This document shows, piece after piece, positions 31,568-39,399 of a DNA stretch of 64,000 bases (the stretch's first letter is position 1; each line of letters starts with the position of its first letter). Both the position numbers and the translations under genes were made by a program. Under the pieces are notes generated by a model, which saw only the letters and a list, made by a program, of their open reading frames with translations, made no database searches and was not told the DNA's origin. Location of the stretch: IMG/VR virus record IMGVR_UViG_3300050821_006071, positions 1 to 64,000 of that record; one strand, 5' to 3'. This stretch comes from a virus.

Positions 31568-32072
31568 CTAGGCCTCCTAGGCACCTTTGGCAACGGCAAA
31601 GGCCCTCAACGACCGGGCGCCGAAGGGGGCCTTGCCTTTGTTGCGTTTCAATCCTCGACGGGTGCCCCGCCGTATGTCGCTAGCGAACTTCAATGGAGCC
31701 GGCGGAGACTCCGCCGGAAAGCCCCCCGCGTTTGCGGGGCGGTCATGCATCGCTTGCGACATCAGGAACCCTACCACGCGGCGAGGGTCGCCGCTAGCGG
31801 CCCCCCTGATGTGCTGGGTGTCACTCGGGATGGGGTGTGCCGTCCGCCCCCGAACCTCATGCCACCCTCACCGGGGTTATCCCCACTCGGGACCTGGGGA
31901 GATAGAAGACCGCTAGCGACTTGCGCCAAAAATACCACGCGGCCGACAGCGCAGGACAAGACGCCAAGGTTGTTGGGATCGTGCACATGGTGGTAGCGTC
32001 GGCCCCGAGGCGTACGCCCGTAGAGCCGAGCGCCCAACCCCCCGGTCCCCCGAGAGCAAAGGGCAACCCCCG
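31568..32072. other. Intergenic region with tandem hairpins
   Basis: About 505 nt without a convincing gene; open frames in both directions have unnatural composition. Two adjacent strong hairpins occur at 31699-31717 (CCGGCGGAG/CTCCGCCGG) and 31724-31739 (CCCCGC-gttt-GCGGGG), possible terminators or structured RNA. GGTGGCACG and AGGAGG near its left end belong to the leftward zinc-finger start. AAAGGG precedes the gene at 32073. Confidence 0.5.
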
Positions 32073-32378
32073 ATGACTGACGCTGATGTTCCGCGCATGC
32101 GTGATGACCTCAAGATGAACGATGAGGTCTCGGTTACCCTGCCTGCTCACGTATGGTTGGCCTTTGTGACTGTCTACATGGTCGCCAAATGGAGCAACCC
32201 CTATGCAACAATGGTCGCCCTGGCCGCGCGAGAGACGATCTACCACCCGCGTTACCTCAGTGAGCAGGAAGCGCAGAGGCAACAACACCATGACATGCAC
32301 CAGAAGATCATCTCTCGGATGATTCCCGGTTTCCCGACCCCCGATGTTCCGCCCGATGCCGACGACTTTCGCGACTAG
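32073..32378 (+). CDS. Hypothetical protein
   Basis: 101 aa. Soluble helical protein (AHVWLAFVTVYMVAKWSNPY; SEQEAQRQQHHDMHQKIISR). ATG has AAGGG about 11 nt upstream. It is convergent with the GntR gene, overlapping by 4 nt. Function unknown. Confidence 0.6.
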   Translation: MTDADVPRMRDDLKMNDEVSVTLPAHVWLAFVTVYMVAKWSNPYATMVALAARETIYHPRYLSEQEAQRQQHHDMHQKIISRMIPGFPTPDVPPDADDFRD

Positions 32379-32602
32379 CTGAGTCCCGAGAGCCAACGTA
32401 AGTGCCCGAGGCCGCGCCAAGGCGCGAGCCTGCCTTCGCGGGTGAGCAGGTTCAGCGCGTGCTCTGCCGTCTGTAGCCCAACGTGATACTGAGATGCAAC
32501 CTCACCGATAGTCAGCCACTCTCCCGGTTTGATGCTGCCGTCATCGATCGCCGCGCGCAACGCGTCGGCCACTTGGACGTACTTTATGGGTTGACCGCTC
32601 AT
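32375..32602 (-). CDS. GntR-type winged helix regulator
   Basis: 75 aa, only the DNA-binding domain: IKYVQVADALRAAIDDGSIK, PGEWLTIGEVASQYHVGLQTAEHAL (HTH) and a short wing (LTREGRLAP). No effector domain. Its size matches Streptomyces KorSA-like or phage regulators. Coupled by ATGA to the upstream 180-aa gene. Confidence 0.8.
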   Translation of the reverse strand: MSGQPIKYVQVADALRAAIDDGSIKPGEWLTIGEVASQYHVGLQTAEHALNLLTREGRLAPWRGLGHLRWLSGLS

Positions 32603-33141
32603 GCTGACCCTTGCTCTTGCCTGATGTACTCAACGATGTCTTCCTTAATGTCCTGTAGCCGCAAGTAGGCAACGATGTGCTGGCGGGCCGGCTGGCCAGT
32701 AACCCCCGTCTCCGCCTCTATGAGGTGCATGAGTGCCGCTGGCGCGGCCAGCGTCCTGTTGACGTACAGAGACCTGTAAGACGACCCGGCCAGGAGCTGG
32801 TAATACGTTCCGGCCTTCTCGATGGCATCTTTCGCGTCCTGCTCATCGGGAAACCGGTTGTACACGTCTATCGCCCGCTTGACCGAGGTCTCACCGTAGG
32901 GCCTGTTGCGTGTCTCGTTCATCTTCGTGGACACGCCAAGTGCTTCACATATCCTGATGGTGGTCTCAACGGAAATGGTGCTCGTACCCTTGACGTAGAG
33001 TTCAGGGTCGGAAACGAGGGTCCTGCCCACGTGCCACCAGTGCCAGCAAATATCAACGCTGCGCTGTTTCACCACGGTGCCGTCACGCTTGATCTCCTCG
33101 CCCAGCCTTGCGAGTTGCTCTAGGGTCGCCTCTGAGATCAT
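32599..33141 (-). CDS. Hypothetical protein upstream of GntR regulator
   Basis: 180 aa, mostly helical: LEQLARLGEEIKRDGTVVKQ, SVDICWHWWHVGRTL, then VKRAIDVYNRFPDEQDA and a C-terminal acidic helix. No family recognised. Co-transcribed with the GntR gene, so a regulatory or partner role is likely. Confidence 0.6.
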   Translation of the reverse strand: MISEATLEQLARLGEEIKRDGTVVKQRSVDICWHWWHVGRTLVSDPELYVKGTSTISVETTIRICEALGVSTKMNETRNRPYGETSVKRAIDVYNRFPDEQDAKDAIEKAGTYYQLLAGSSYRSLYVNRTLAAPAALMHLIEAETGVTGQPARQHIVAYLRLQDIKEDIVEYIRQEQGSA

Positions 33142-33296
33142 GGCCCGATCCTTTCTCTCACGTTACGTAACTGGCTACCACTGCAAAGTTGACTAGCCCT
33201 ACGCGGCCCGCAGAGCCACGCAGAGCGCTCCGACCCCCTCTTAGCCGTGGCCGTACCAACCCGAGGCGGCTAGGGATTTCCGCACGTCAGAGGGGG
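33142..33296. promoter_or_regulatory. Intergenic region with palindrome GTTACGTAAC
   Basis: 155 nt upstream of the 180-aa/GntR operon. A perfect 10-bp palindrome lies at 33162-33171, about 20 nt before the start codon, a plausible operator for the GntR protein. No sharp promoter consensus seen. Confidence 0.5.
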
Positions 33297-33611
33297 TCAA
33301 CTACACTCCGGGGCCTGGTCACCCGTCGTTGCGTCGAACTGATACCAGAGTTGGCGGGCAACGGCCTTGGCCGCCTGCTCGGCCTTGGTTTTCTCGGCCT
33401 CGATGACCAGCGGCTCTAGCTCGCTCAGTTCAGCGGCGGAGAAACCCGACCTAAAGTTTTCGCCCCTGCACGCGACGTGGTATATGCCGTTTGACCACCA
33501 CACCGTGTAGTCGCTGTGCTGTGCCTCAAAGGCGAACACCGCGTCAGCGGCCCCCTCGGGCCACCCGAGGCGTTCTGCTACCTGTTCGTAATGCTTACGA
33601 CTGAGGGTCAA
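33297..33611 (-). CDS. Hypothetical protein
   Basis: 104 aa: VAERLGWPEGAADAVFAFEA, VWWSNGIYHVACRGENF, and a C-terminal helix with many Ala/Lys. Overlaps the ATPase gene by 17 nt. No family recognised. Confidence 0.6.
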   Translation of the reverse strand: MTLSRKHYEQVAERLGWPEGAADAVFAFEAQHSDYTVWWSNGIYHVACRGENFRSGFSAAELSELEPLVIEAEKTKAEQAAKAVARQLWYQFDATTGDQAPECS

Positions 33612-34068
33612 CGGGTGCCCCTATCACTGCGTAGACGCACTTCCACCCCCGAGCATCAGGCTTTGTCCAGCCTAGGTGTCGGGTCATTGCGGCCACGATG
33701 CAAAGGCCCCTGCCGCCTTCGGCCGTGTCCTCGGGTACGGCGACCTTGGGCAGGGCTGGTGATTGGTCCCACACCTCTAGCCGCACGTCGGATCTATTCG
33801 TGAACACATCTATGCACACTTGCATCATGTGACCTTGGATGTACCTTGGCTGACGAGTGGCGTGGTGGGTAGACGCTGTAACGGCGTTCGTCGTCAACTC
33901 GCTGGCCACGAGTTGCGCTGTGTCAATCAGGTCTAGCAGGCCCCACTGTCGTAGGGCTACCTCAACTTGCGCACGCGCCACACCGGGGGCTGTAGGCAGG
34001 GCACCGAGCATAGGTGATCGATGTCTTAGCGGCCAGGGCGAGAGGGTGAGGGCTTGGGCTGGTGTCAT
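33595..34068 (-). CDS. Streptomyces-type ATP-binding protein (HATPase, RsbW-like)
   Basis: 157 aa. GHKL motifs: N box QLVASELTTNAVTAS (Glu, Asn), G1 VWDQSPALPK, G2 GGRGLCIVAAMTRH and final strand GWKCVYAV. These small anti-sigma-like kinases commonly sit beside XRE-DUF5753 and DUF397 genes in Streptomyces. It is divergent from exactly such a pair here. Likely regulates host or phage transcription by binding a partner. Confidence 0.85.
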   Translation of the reverse strand: MTPAQALTLSPWPLRHRSPMLGALPTAPGVARAQVEVALRQWGLLDLIDTAQLVASELTTNAVTASTHHATRQPRYIQGHMMQVCIDVFTNRSDVRLEVWDQSPALPKVAVPEDTAEGGRGLCIVAAMTRHLGWTKPDARGWKCVYAVIGAPVDPQS

Positions 34069-34282
34069 GAGCGGCCTCGGTTTGAAAGTTCTGGCTTACC
34101 TCGGGGTACCCCCTACGTGCGTCGGGGCTAACACGGTTTAGCGCTGAGAACGTTTGCCACCGTGTGTGGAACCCGCCACCGTAGGAGACTGTGAGATACG
34201 CTACCAACTACGTGAGCCAACTAGGCTAGGTGACTCACGATGTCTTCCCGGTTTTGACACGGCGTGAGTAGGAGTTATCACG
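34069..34282. promoter_or_regulatory. Divergent control region of the WhiJ-like cluster
   Basis: 214 nt between the ATPase and XRE genes. Contains the palindrome GGGGTACCCC (34103-34112) and GTGAG/CTCAC arms (34212-34216, 34234-34238), candidate XRE operators. GGAG precedes the XRE GTG start. Confidence 0.5.
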
Positions 34283-35122
34283 GTGCTGAGCCACCCAAGT
34301 CAGCCTGACGACCATAGCCCCCTGGTGCGGCTCGGCCGCAAACTGCGTGAGGCTCGGGTAGCCGCTGGCTACCCGAGTGCTCAGGCTCTGGCCGACGCCA
34401 TGACCTGCGATCGCTCATACGTCTCCCGTATCGAGTCGGGCAAGCTTGCCCCCTCGGGCAAGATTCTGCGCATGTGGTGTGAGTTGTGCCACGTTGACCC
34501 TGAGCTGTATGAGGCTCAGGTGCGCTTGGCGCGCACGATCGACGCCGCCTCCGTTCCGCTGTGGTTCGAAGACTTCGTCGGTGCGCAACGCCTAGCCCAC
34601 ACGATTCGAACATGGCAACCCACCATCGTTCCAGGCCCGTTCCAGATTCCCGACTACTGCCGCCCGTTGTGCGCGTCACTAGGCGAGAGCGATGATCGGA
34701 TAGAAGAGCTAGTCACGGCTCGCACGGTGCTGCAAGAACTGTTCACTCGGCCGAAAGACCCCGTGACGTTGCATGCCGTGGTGGACGAGTTCGTTCTACG
34801 ACGGTGTGTAGGATCTGCGGATGTCATGCACCGACAGCTCACGCACCTGGCCGAGATGGGCCAACTCCGAAACGTTGGCCTACAGGTGGTGCCCACTAGC
34901 CGAGCGTGCAACGCCGGCCACGTGGGAGCCTTCACCATAGCTAGCCTTCCGGATAGCCCTGATGTGCTCTTGATGGGCGCGGTAGAGGATGTGACCAGCG
35001 TCCGGCCCGCCTCGGTGTCGCGCGCACATGCAATCTTCGACCGAGTACGCTGGGACGCACTATCCAAGGCAGACAGCTTGGAGTTCATCCGAGAGTTGGT
35101 GAAAGAGTTATGGAGACGCTAG
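34283..35122 (+). CDS. XRE-DUF5753 transcriptional regulator (WhiJ-like)
   Basis: 279 aa from GTG. HTH at 15-75: LGRKLREARVAAGYPSAQAL, ADAMTCDRSYVSRIESGKL. The remaining ~190 residues match DUF5753 (TWQPTIVPGPFQIPDYCRPL; RTVLQELF; VDEFVLRRCVG; HLAEMGQLRNVGLQVVP; FTIASLPDSPDVLLM). Homologues such as WhiJ control development in Streptomyces together with a DUF397 partner, encoded next. It may be the phage's repressor, or a host-directed regulator. Confidence 0.9.
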   Translation: MLSHPSQPDDHSPLVRLGRKLREARVAAGYPSAQALADAMTCDRSYVSRIESGKLAPSGKILRMWCELCHVDPELYEAQVRLARTIDAASVPLWFEDFVGAQRLAHTIRTWQPTIVPGPFQIPDYCRPLCASLGESDDRIEELVTARTVLQELFTRPKDPVTLHAVVDEFVLRRCVGSADVMHRQLTHLAEMGQLRNVGLQVVPTSRACNAGHVGAFTIASLPDSPDVLLMGAVEDVTSVRPASVSRAHAIFDRVRWDALSKADSLEFIRELVKELWRR

Positions 35123-35298
35123 ACCGACCATGGCGCAAGTCCACATACAGCGGTCACGGCGGACAGGACTGCGTAGAGGCGGGCAACGCGGCCGGCGCGG
35201 TTCTGGTGCGCGACACCAAAGACCGTGGGAACGGCCCCGTGCTGCGGGTGAACCCTGCCGACTGGCAGCGGTTTACCTCAGCCATCCGCACCAGCTAG
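35110..35298 (+). CDS. DUF397 protein
   Basis: 62 aa. WRKSTYSGHGGQDCVEAG, then VLVRDTKDRGNG and WQRFTSAIR are the DUF397 signature in order. Overlaps the XRE gene by 13 nt. In Streptomyces these pairs behave as regulator plus small partner, and some authors view them as toxin-antitoxin-like. Confidence 0.92.
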   Translation: METLDRPWRKSTYSGHGGQDCVEAGNAAGAVLVRDTKDRGNGPVLRVNPADWQRFTSAIRTS

Positions 35299-35934
35299 GG
35301 AGCATGCGCTACCCTAGATACGTCCCACGCTGACACCGTGAGCTAGCGTTAGGGACGCTGCTAGGCCCCGGTAGGGGGCATGGGAACCACCTGGCTTCCC
35401 GGCCCCTCCGGGGCTTAGTCGTTCGCGAGACTTTTCGAGTGGGGACCTTGGCCCCCTCGCGATCACCAACCCTGGTTGGCCTGCCGTTTTGCACGATCCC
35501 ACTTACTTGCATTTGGTGGGATAGTGCATATGATGAGGAGTGCAGGACAAAAACTGAAACATGGGTTGGGCGAAGGCCCCACGGAACCCCGCGCGCTGAG
35601 AGTCATCTCAGGTGCTACAACGGGGGTGCTACGCAAGGGTAGCTAGTGAGAGGGACAGTAGCCGAAGCGCTAGGCTCGGCGAACCCCCAACCTCTTGAAT
35701 ATATGGGAGCAAGGCAGAGGCCAACCGTTGACATGTCCGGTTGAGCCGTACCTGTGAGACTCCTAAAGACTTTTGGGGTTCCTCTGATAGAAAGGAACCC
35801 CCGAGCCTAGTGCGACTAGCTAGGCTCGTCACGGGCAGAGATTCGGGACGGTTCCCGAGATCACGCATCGGGCGCTAAGATCGCGCCCAACAACAACAGG
35901 CTCAACACCTGCTCTGCCCCCGAAGGGAGTGATC
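35299..35934. other. Intergenic region with palindromes and a promoter candidate
   Basis: 636 nt with no convincing gene. Besides the operator/promoter at 35490-35534 it has hairpins CGAGCCTAG/CTAGGCTCG (about 35800-35826) and GGGCGC/GCGCCC (about 35871-35889). A CCCCTCCGGGG hairpin lies at 35400-35412, a likely terminator-like stem after DUF397. A TTGACA hexamer near 35728 lacks a good -10 partner. Confidence 0.5.
35490..35534 (+). promoter_or_regulatory. Promoter overlapped by 13-bp inverted repeat
   Basis: Arms TGCACGATCCCAC (35490-35502) and GTGGGATAGTGCA (35516-35528) match at 12 of 13 pairs across a 13-nt spacer. The same stretch holds TTGCAT (35507-35512) and TATGAT (35529-35534) 16 nt apart, a reasonable -35/-10 pair reading rightward. 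A regulator bound to the repeat would occlude the promoter. Confidence 0.6.
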
Positions 35935-36132
35935 ATGAAAATCACTTTGACGCTACAAGTTGACATCCCCACGGATGGCATTTCGGAACTAAAGGACCGC
36001 TACGGACTCACCACCACGGCCCAGGTTCGCAAGCTAGTCCACGAGCGCGTGATCGAACAGAATAACCCCGAAAACGTTCCGTGGCTTGATGAACTCGGGG
36101 CCACGGCAACCGTGAGCATGAGGGCATCATGA
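35935..36132 (+). CDS. Hypothetical protein, possible small DNA-binding or antitoxin-like
   Basis: 65 aa with AAGGGAG upstream. ITLTLQVDIPTDGISELKDR followed by TTTAQVRKLVHERVIEQ: beta strand then helices, reminiscent of ribbon-helix-helix layout but not proven. First gene of a rightward operon. Confidence 0.55.
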   Translation: MKITLTLQVDIPTDGISELKDRYGLTTTAQVRKLVHERVIEQNNPENVPWLDELGATATVSMRAS

Positions 36133-36290
36133 ACGAAACAGTCATCATGCTTACCGACGCGGTAGACGAGTTGGCAGCGATCGACTTGGAACAGCTCAAC
36201 ACCGAAGAGCGCTCGGACTTGGCCAACGACCTCGCCGTGTCCCTTCGCAGGCTGCGCGGAATCCAAGCCAACCTCGCCACGATCATCTAG
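36129..36290 (+). CDS. Small acidic hypothetical protein
   Basis: 53 aa, ATGA-coupled. Acidic helical: VIMLTDAVDELAAIDLEQLN and RSDLANDLAVSLRRLRGIQA. Function unknown. Confidence 0.55.
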   Translation: MNETVIMLTDAVDELAAIDLEQLNTEERSDLANDLAVSLRRLRGIQANLATII

Positions 36291-36300
36291 GGGGGCTACG

Positions 36301-36510
36301 GTGTACTTCATCGAGCAAGAAGATCTCACAGAGGATCTGATGACCGTTCGCACACGCTTTGGACTGCTCAAGGGCTGGTATTTCCCGAACAACGCGGTTG
36401 GCGGAGTCGCTGCCACCCGCTACCACCCGACGCCTTACGATGGCCCTCAACACAAGCACTTTCCGACCGAGCCGACAGCAGTCGGCTGGATCACCGCAAG
36501 CACCGACTAG
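36301..36510 (+). CDS. Hypothetical protein
   Basis: 69 aa from GTG with a GGGGGG run 7 nt upstream. MYFIEQEDLTEDLMTVRTRF, then aromatic/His-rich strands. Function unknown. Confidence 0.55.
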   Translation: MYFIEQEDLTEDLMTVRTRFGLLKGWYFPNNAVGGVAATRYHPTPYDGPQHKHFPTEPTAVGWITASTD

Positions 36511-36517
36511 CCGTTGA

Positions 36518-36548
36518 CCATCGTGCTCAACTAGTTTGAGCACGATGG
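36518..36548. terminator. 13-bp hairpin, terminator or operator
   Basis: CCATCGTGCTCAA-ctagt-TTGAGCACGATGG is a perfect 13-bp inverted repeat in a 66-nt gap between genes. No T-run follows, so it may be an attenuator or an operator instead of an intrinsic terminator. Confidence 0.6.
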
Positions 36549-36576
36549 CGGCAAACCTAGCCAGGGGGAACAGATC

Positions 36577-36768
36577 ATGAATGCCCGTACCGTTGACGAT
36601 TGGGTCACCGCGATAACCAACGCTGCCAGCGACGATGCAGCCCTCACGATGCTGCGATCCGCCGGCCCGAAGATGCTCGCAGAGCTGGCCGATCAACTCT
36701 ACATCGAGGCCGACGGCCACGGGCCGGCATGGCAGCGGCGTGCGATCGTGAGGGAGGCAAGGGCATGA
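36577..36768 (+). CDS. Small hypothetical protein
   Basis: 63 aa; MNARTVDDWVTAITNAASDD, helical (MLAELADQLYIEADG...RRAIVREARA). GGGGAA upstream. Function unknown. Confidence 0.55.
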   Translation: MNARTVDDWVTAITNAASDDAALTMLRSAGPKMLAELADQLYIEADGHGPAWQRRAIVREARA

Positions 36769-37091
36769 GCGAGTGGGATCACGAGCCGGCGGATTCAACA
36801 GGGCCGACGGCATCATCATCAGTGCAAACGGGACGAACCACGATGAACGCAATGTACGGATTCACGCTGCTAAACTACCTCCAAGCCCGTGACTTCATGC
36901 CTGATGATGACTCAGAGCAATCGTTCGGCTGCGGGAAGGTCCGCGTGGCGTTCGATGACACGGATATCGTGGTCATCGCGTGTGAGAGCGAGCGCACGCG
37001 CGTAGAGCGGTGGAATGCGCGTTTCAGGAACGCGCCGGCAGCGGCAGTCATCGCTGCCATCGAGTCAGCACTAGATGGGGCCGGACAATGA
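36765..37091 (+). CDS. Hypothetical protein
   Basis: 108 aa, ATGA-coupled. Low-complexity N-terminus, then FTLLNYLQARDFMPDDDSEQ and a beta/helix unit ending IAAIESALDG. An internal ATG at 36843 is an alternative start. Function unknown. Confidence 0.55.
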   Translation: MSEWDHEPADSTGPTASSSVQTGRTTMNAMYGFTLLNYLQARDFMPDDDSEQSFGCGKVRVAFDDTDIVVIACESERTRVERWNARFRNAPAAAVIAAIESALDGAGQ

Positions 37092-37252
37092 GGCAATTCG
37101 CCATGGGGTCTTACGTCACGGCACACGTGCCAAACCACGATGCTCCTCAAATCTGCGTGGTCGTTCGGCGGTTCACCTGTGATGGCACCTATCACCTACG
37201 CGATCAATCCGGCCAAGACTACTACGGCATACCCGCCACCGACATAACCTGA
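37088..37252 (+). CDS. Small beta-rich protein
   Basis: 54 aa, ATGA-coupled: MRQFAMGSYVTAHVPNHDAP, VVVRRFTCDGTYHL, probably a small SH3-like barrel by pattern. Function unknown. Confidence 0.55.
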   Translation: MRQFAMGSYVTAHVPNHDAPQICVVVRRFTCDGTYHLRDQSGQDYYGIPATDIT

Positions 37253-37270
37253 ACTACCGCGTTTTACCTC

Positions 37271-37309
37271 AAAGGGGATGGCTCTCTTAACAAGAGCCGT
37301 TCCCTTTTT
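37271..37309 (+). terminator. Rho-independent terminator
   Basis: AAAGGGgatGGCTCT / AGAGCCgttCCCTTT stem with inner loop CTTAACA and a following T-run (CCCTTTTTG). Sits 19 nt after the stop of the preceding operon; a classic intrinsic terminator. Confidence 0.85.
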
Positions 37310-37339
37310 GTGCTTCCCCCTGAAAGTGGGTGACAGGCC

Positions 37340-37738
37340 ATGATCATCGTCAACACCGAAAGCTTTGCGCGGTACTGCCGAACGTTCCGCGCAGCCATCA
37401 GCACATCAAAGCGGCGAGAGCTGTTTGACGCCATGGTCGGCAAGCTCACCGAGGCCGACGGGGCTTGGGAGTTCATCCCCACTTACGGCCTTACGATTTG
37501 CTGGAAGCAAGCGCTGGACACTCCGGAGTACTACCGTGAGCCGCACTACGGCTTGCCGCCTCAGTGGGACCTGCCCACGTACGAAAACCTCGTGTTCCTC
37601 ACGCTATCAAGCCCGACGGCCCGCCCCATCCTCGGGACATGTCGAGGCCCCGGAGCTGGACGGCGAGACCAACTCGTGTCGCTAGCCCGTGCGCTAGATG
37701 CCCTAGCAAACCCTGAGAAGGTGCTTGAGCTGTGCTGA
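37340..37738 (+). CDS. Hypothetical protein
   Basis: 132 aa. IIVNTESFARYCRTFRAAIS, RELFDAMVGKLTEADGAWEF, then Tyr/Pro-rich middle and helical end. No family recognised. First gene after the terminator, GTG/ATG-coupled to the next. Confidence 0.6.
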   Translation: MIIVNTESFARYCRTFRAAISTSKRRELFDAMVGKLTEADGAWEFIPTYGLTICWKQALDTPEYYREPHYGLPPQWDLPTYENLVFLTLSSPTARPILGTCRGPGAGRRDQLVSLARALDALANPEKVLELC

Positions 37739-38115
37739 CAGACGAGAAAATAGAGGCCACCCCGATTCGCCTCACGGTGCACAGCGGCAAGCAAATGGGC
37801 GGCACGGGGTGGGATGTGGAGTGTGGTCGCATCACTGCCCACGGAAGCACCTTGACCGAGGCCAAGAGGAACCTCGCCGACGACATCACCGAGGCCCTCA
37901 ACTCACCCGACGATGAGCCATCGTTCGCACGGGCGGATGACGGGGCACTGTGGGTGGCCATCCCCGATGGCATCGGGGGTTACCACGAGTGGCGGGTTGC
38001 CAGCGTGGCCGAGAATTGCGGTAGCTGCGAAGGACAGGCAGCCTACGCGTTCGGCCGATCGGTCGGCATGACGATCATCCATCCAAAGTGGGGGTCCAGA
38101 GGCGAGCCAACGTGA
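37732..38115 (+). CDS. Hypothetical protein with HicB-like pattern
   Basis: 127 aa from GTG. WDVECGRITAHGSTLTEAKR followed by NLADDITEAL resembles the HicB half-barrel (G-x-T-x-x-E-A-x-x-N), but no HicA partner is adjacent. CGSCEG near the end. Function uncertain. Confidence 0.55.
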   Translation: MLTDEKIEATPIRLTVHSGKQMGGTGWDVECGRITAHGSTLTEAKRNLADDITEALNSPDDEPSFARADDGALWVAIPDGIGGYHEWRVASVAENCGSCEGQAAYAFGRSVGMTIIHPKWGSRGEPT

Positions 38116-38441
38116 CCCTTACAGAGGCCATCCAAGCCAGTGCCGATGCCGACCATGCCCGCATGCCCCGGTGTGCGTGGTGTGGCCGCTCGGGCGTTCC
38201 CTACGCATACAGGGGCGTTCGCTTTGACGGCTTGACGTGCGTACGCGGTGAACGTCTGTGCCCGACGTGCGTTGCCGAAGACCTCGGCCGCAACGGCGTT
38301 GACATCAAAGTCATAGATGGTCGGCCAGGACGAGAGTCGTACGTTTACAACACCGTGCGCGATGCTGACAAGGTGACCATTCGCTGTGAATTCGCCGATG
38401 GCAGGGACAGACCACGGCGCAAAAGGGCCAAGAGATCATGA
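38112..38441 (+). CDS. Zinc-binding protein
   Basis: 109 aa from GTG. CAWCGRSGVPYAY and ERLCPTCVAED give a four-Cys zinc site; C-terminal RDRPRRKRAKR is strongly basic, suggesting nucleic-acid contact. Function unknown. Confidence 0.6.
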   Translation: MTLTEAIQASADADHARMPRCAWCGRSGVPYAYRGVRFDGLTCVRGERLCPTCVAEDLGRNGVDIKVIDGRPGRESYVYNTVRDADKVTIRCEFADGRDRPRRKRAKRS

Positions 38442-38665
38442 AGCCCTACGTGGTGATTGAATTCCCGATGGTCGGCAGGAGATACTTCGAGGAACGTTGG
38501 GGCGTTTACTGCTATGACGAGTACCCCGAGGGCTGCGATCTCGCCGGCCTCAAACGCCGTACGTGCCTCGACAGCTACGACACGGTAGACGATGCGGTGC
38601 GCGAATACCCTGATGTGGATATCGTCATCAACGGGAGCGGCTATGAAATGCCCGTTCTGGAATGA
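38438..38665 (+). CDS. Hypothetical protein
   Basis: 75 aa, ATGA-coupled. VVIEFPMVGRRYFEERWGVY, CYDEYPEGCDLAG, VDDAVREYPDVDIVING. Compact alpha/beta. Function unknown. Confidence 0.55.
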   Translation: MKPYVVIEFPMVGRRYFEERWGVYCYDEYPEGCDLAGLKRRTCLDSYDTVDDAVREYPDVDIVINGSGYEMPVLE

Positions 38666-38862
38666 CAACCTGCGACGCTGACGCCAGCGGCAGCGAGGTT
38701 GCAACCTATGCCGTCTACACGAAGCGCGGCCCGGTCATGCTTTGCGATCACCACCTCAGGGTGCACCTTCTGGTGATCATGGCTACCGGGCTGCCCGTGG
38801 TGCCCGTATCACCTCTCATCGAGCCGGCGGATTACTACAGGAAGGACTCGTGGTGGAGTTGA
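38662..38862 (+). CDS. Small hypothetical protein
   Basis: 66 aa, ATGA-coupled. CDADASGSEVATYAVYTKRG then LCDHHLRVHLLV: Cys/His spacing like a single-site zinc ribbon found on phage small proteins. Function unknown. Confidence 0.55.
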   Translation: MTTCDADASGSEVATYAVYTKRGPVMLCDHHLRVHLLVIMATGLPVVPVSPLIEPADYYRKDSWWS

Positions 38863-39152
38863 CCACAAAACATAACTGTAAGCACCCCGAGAGGGCGCGC
38901 AGCCGCTATCCCGAACGTCTCCGTGCCCGAGGCCTAAGCAAAGCACCGCTCATGCTGCCGTTGGCCACGCTGAGGTCTAGGCACCTGGCGAGAATCAAAG
39001 AGCACGGCACGCCATGGCCGACAGACAGCGGCCCGACCACCCTTCAATTCGTAACCCTAGAGGGGGTTCCCTACGCCCAGAGCAGCGGGCACGAGCAAGA
39101 GGAAGAGAGCTGGTTAAGCCCATGCCCGAGCAAGACCCACTCACTGACCTGA
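38853..39152 (+). CDS. Small basic hypothetical protein
   Basis: 99 aa from GTG. NCKHPERARSRYPERLRARG, then PLMLPLATLRSRHLARIKE; the last ~20 residues overlap the next gene and may be unnatural. Function unknown. Confidence 0.45.
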   Translation: MELTTKHNCKHPERARSRYPERLRARGLSKAPLMLPLATLRSRHLARIKEHGTPWPTDSGPTTLQFVTLEGVPYAQSSGHEQEEESWLSPCPSKTHSLT

Positions 39153-39391
39153 TCAACACCCTTTTCGACAGGGTACCTAGGGCCGAGGCACTTGACGCGA
39201 TAAATCAACGAGTCGCGAACCTCTTGGCTATCGCCGAATTCACCACGGCGTTCATCCTCTCAGATGAGCGCACCCTAGATGAGTTCATCGCGTTCATGAG
39301 AGCGCATGGGGCCAGCCCCCTGGTCGAAGATCGCGAACGGCTGAGGGGAGAACTCACGATGGCTCTGTTCACCTTCGCCACAGTCAAGTAA
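39122..39391 (+). CDS. Helical hypothetical protein
   Basis: 89 aa from ATG 39122 (MPEQDPLTDLINTLFDRVPR); the frame is open back to 39014. Helical throughout (ALDAINQRVANLLAIAEFTT). Function unknown. Confidence 0.5.
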   Translation: MPEQDPLTDLINTLFDRVPRAEALDAINQRVANLLAIAEFTTAFILSDERTLDEFIAFMRAHGASPLVEDRERLRGELTMALFTFATVK

Positions 39392-39399
39392 AGAAGCAT

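Noticed and set aside
31640-31740. TTTCAATCC motif with GC-rich dyads, CRISPR-repeat-like
   Set aside because: Only one close copy; the second (CTTCAATGG) is 42 nt away and dissimilar, with no regular spacers.
35629-35868. 79-aa leftward open frame
   Set aside because: No ribosome site and covers hairpins; likely non-coding.
37732-38115. HicB antitoxin of a HicAB pair
   Set aside because: Only a weak pattern match and no HicA-like double-stranded RNA-binding toxin next to it.
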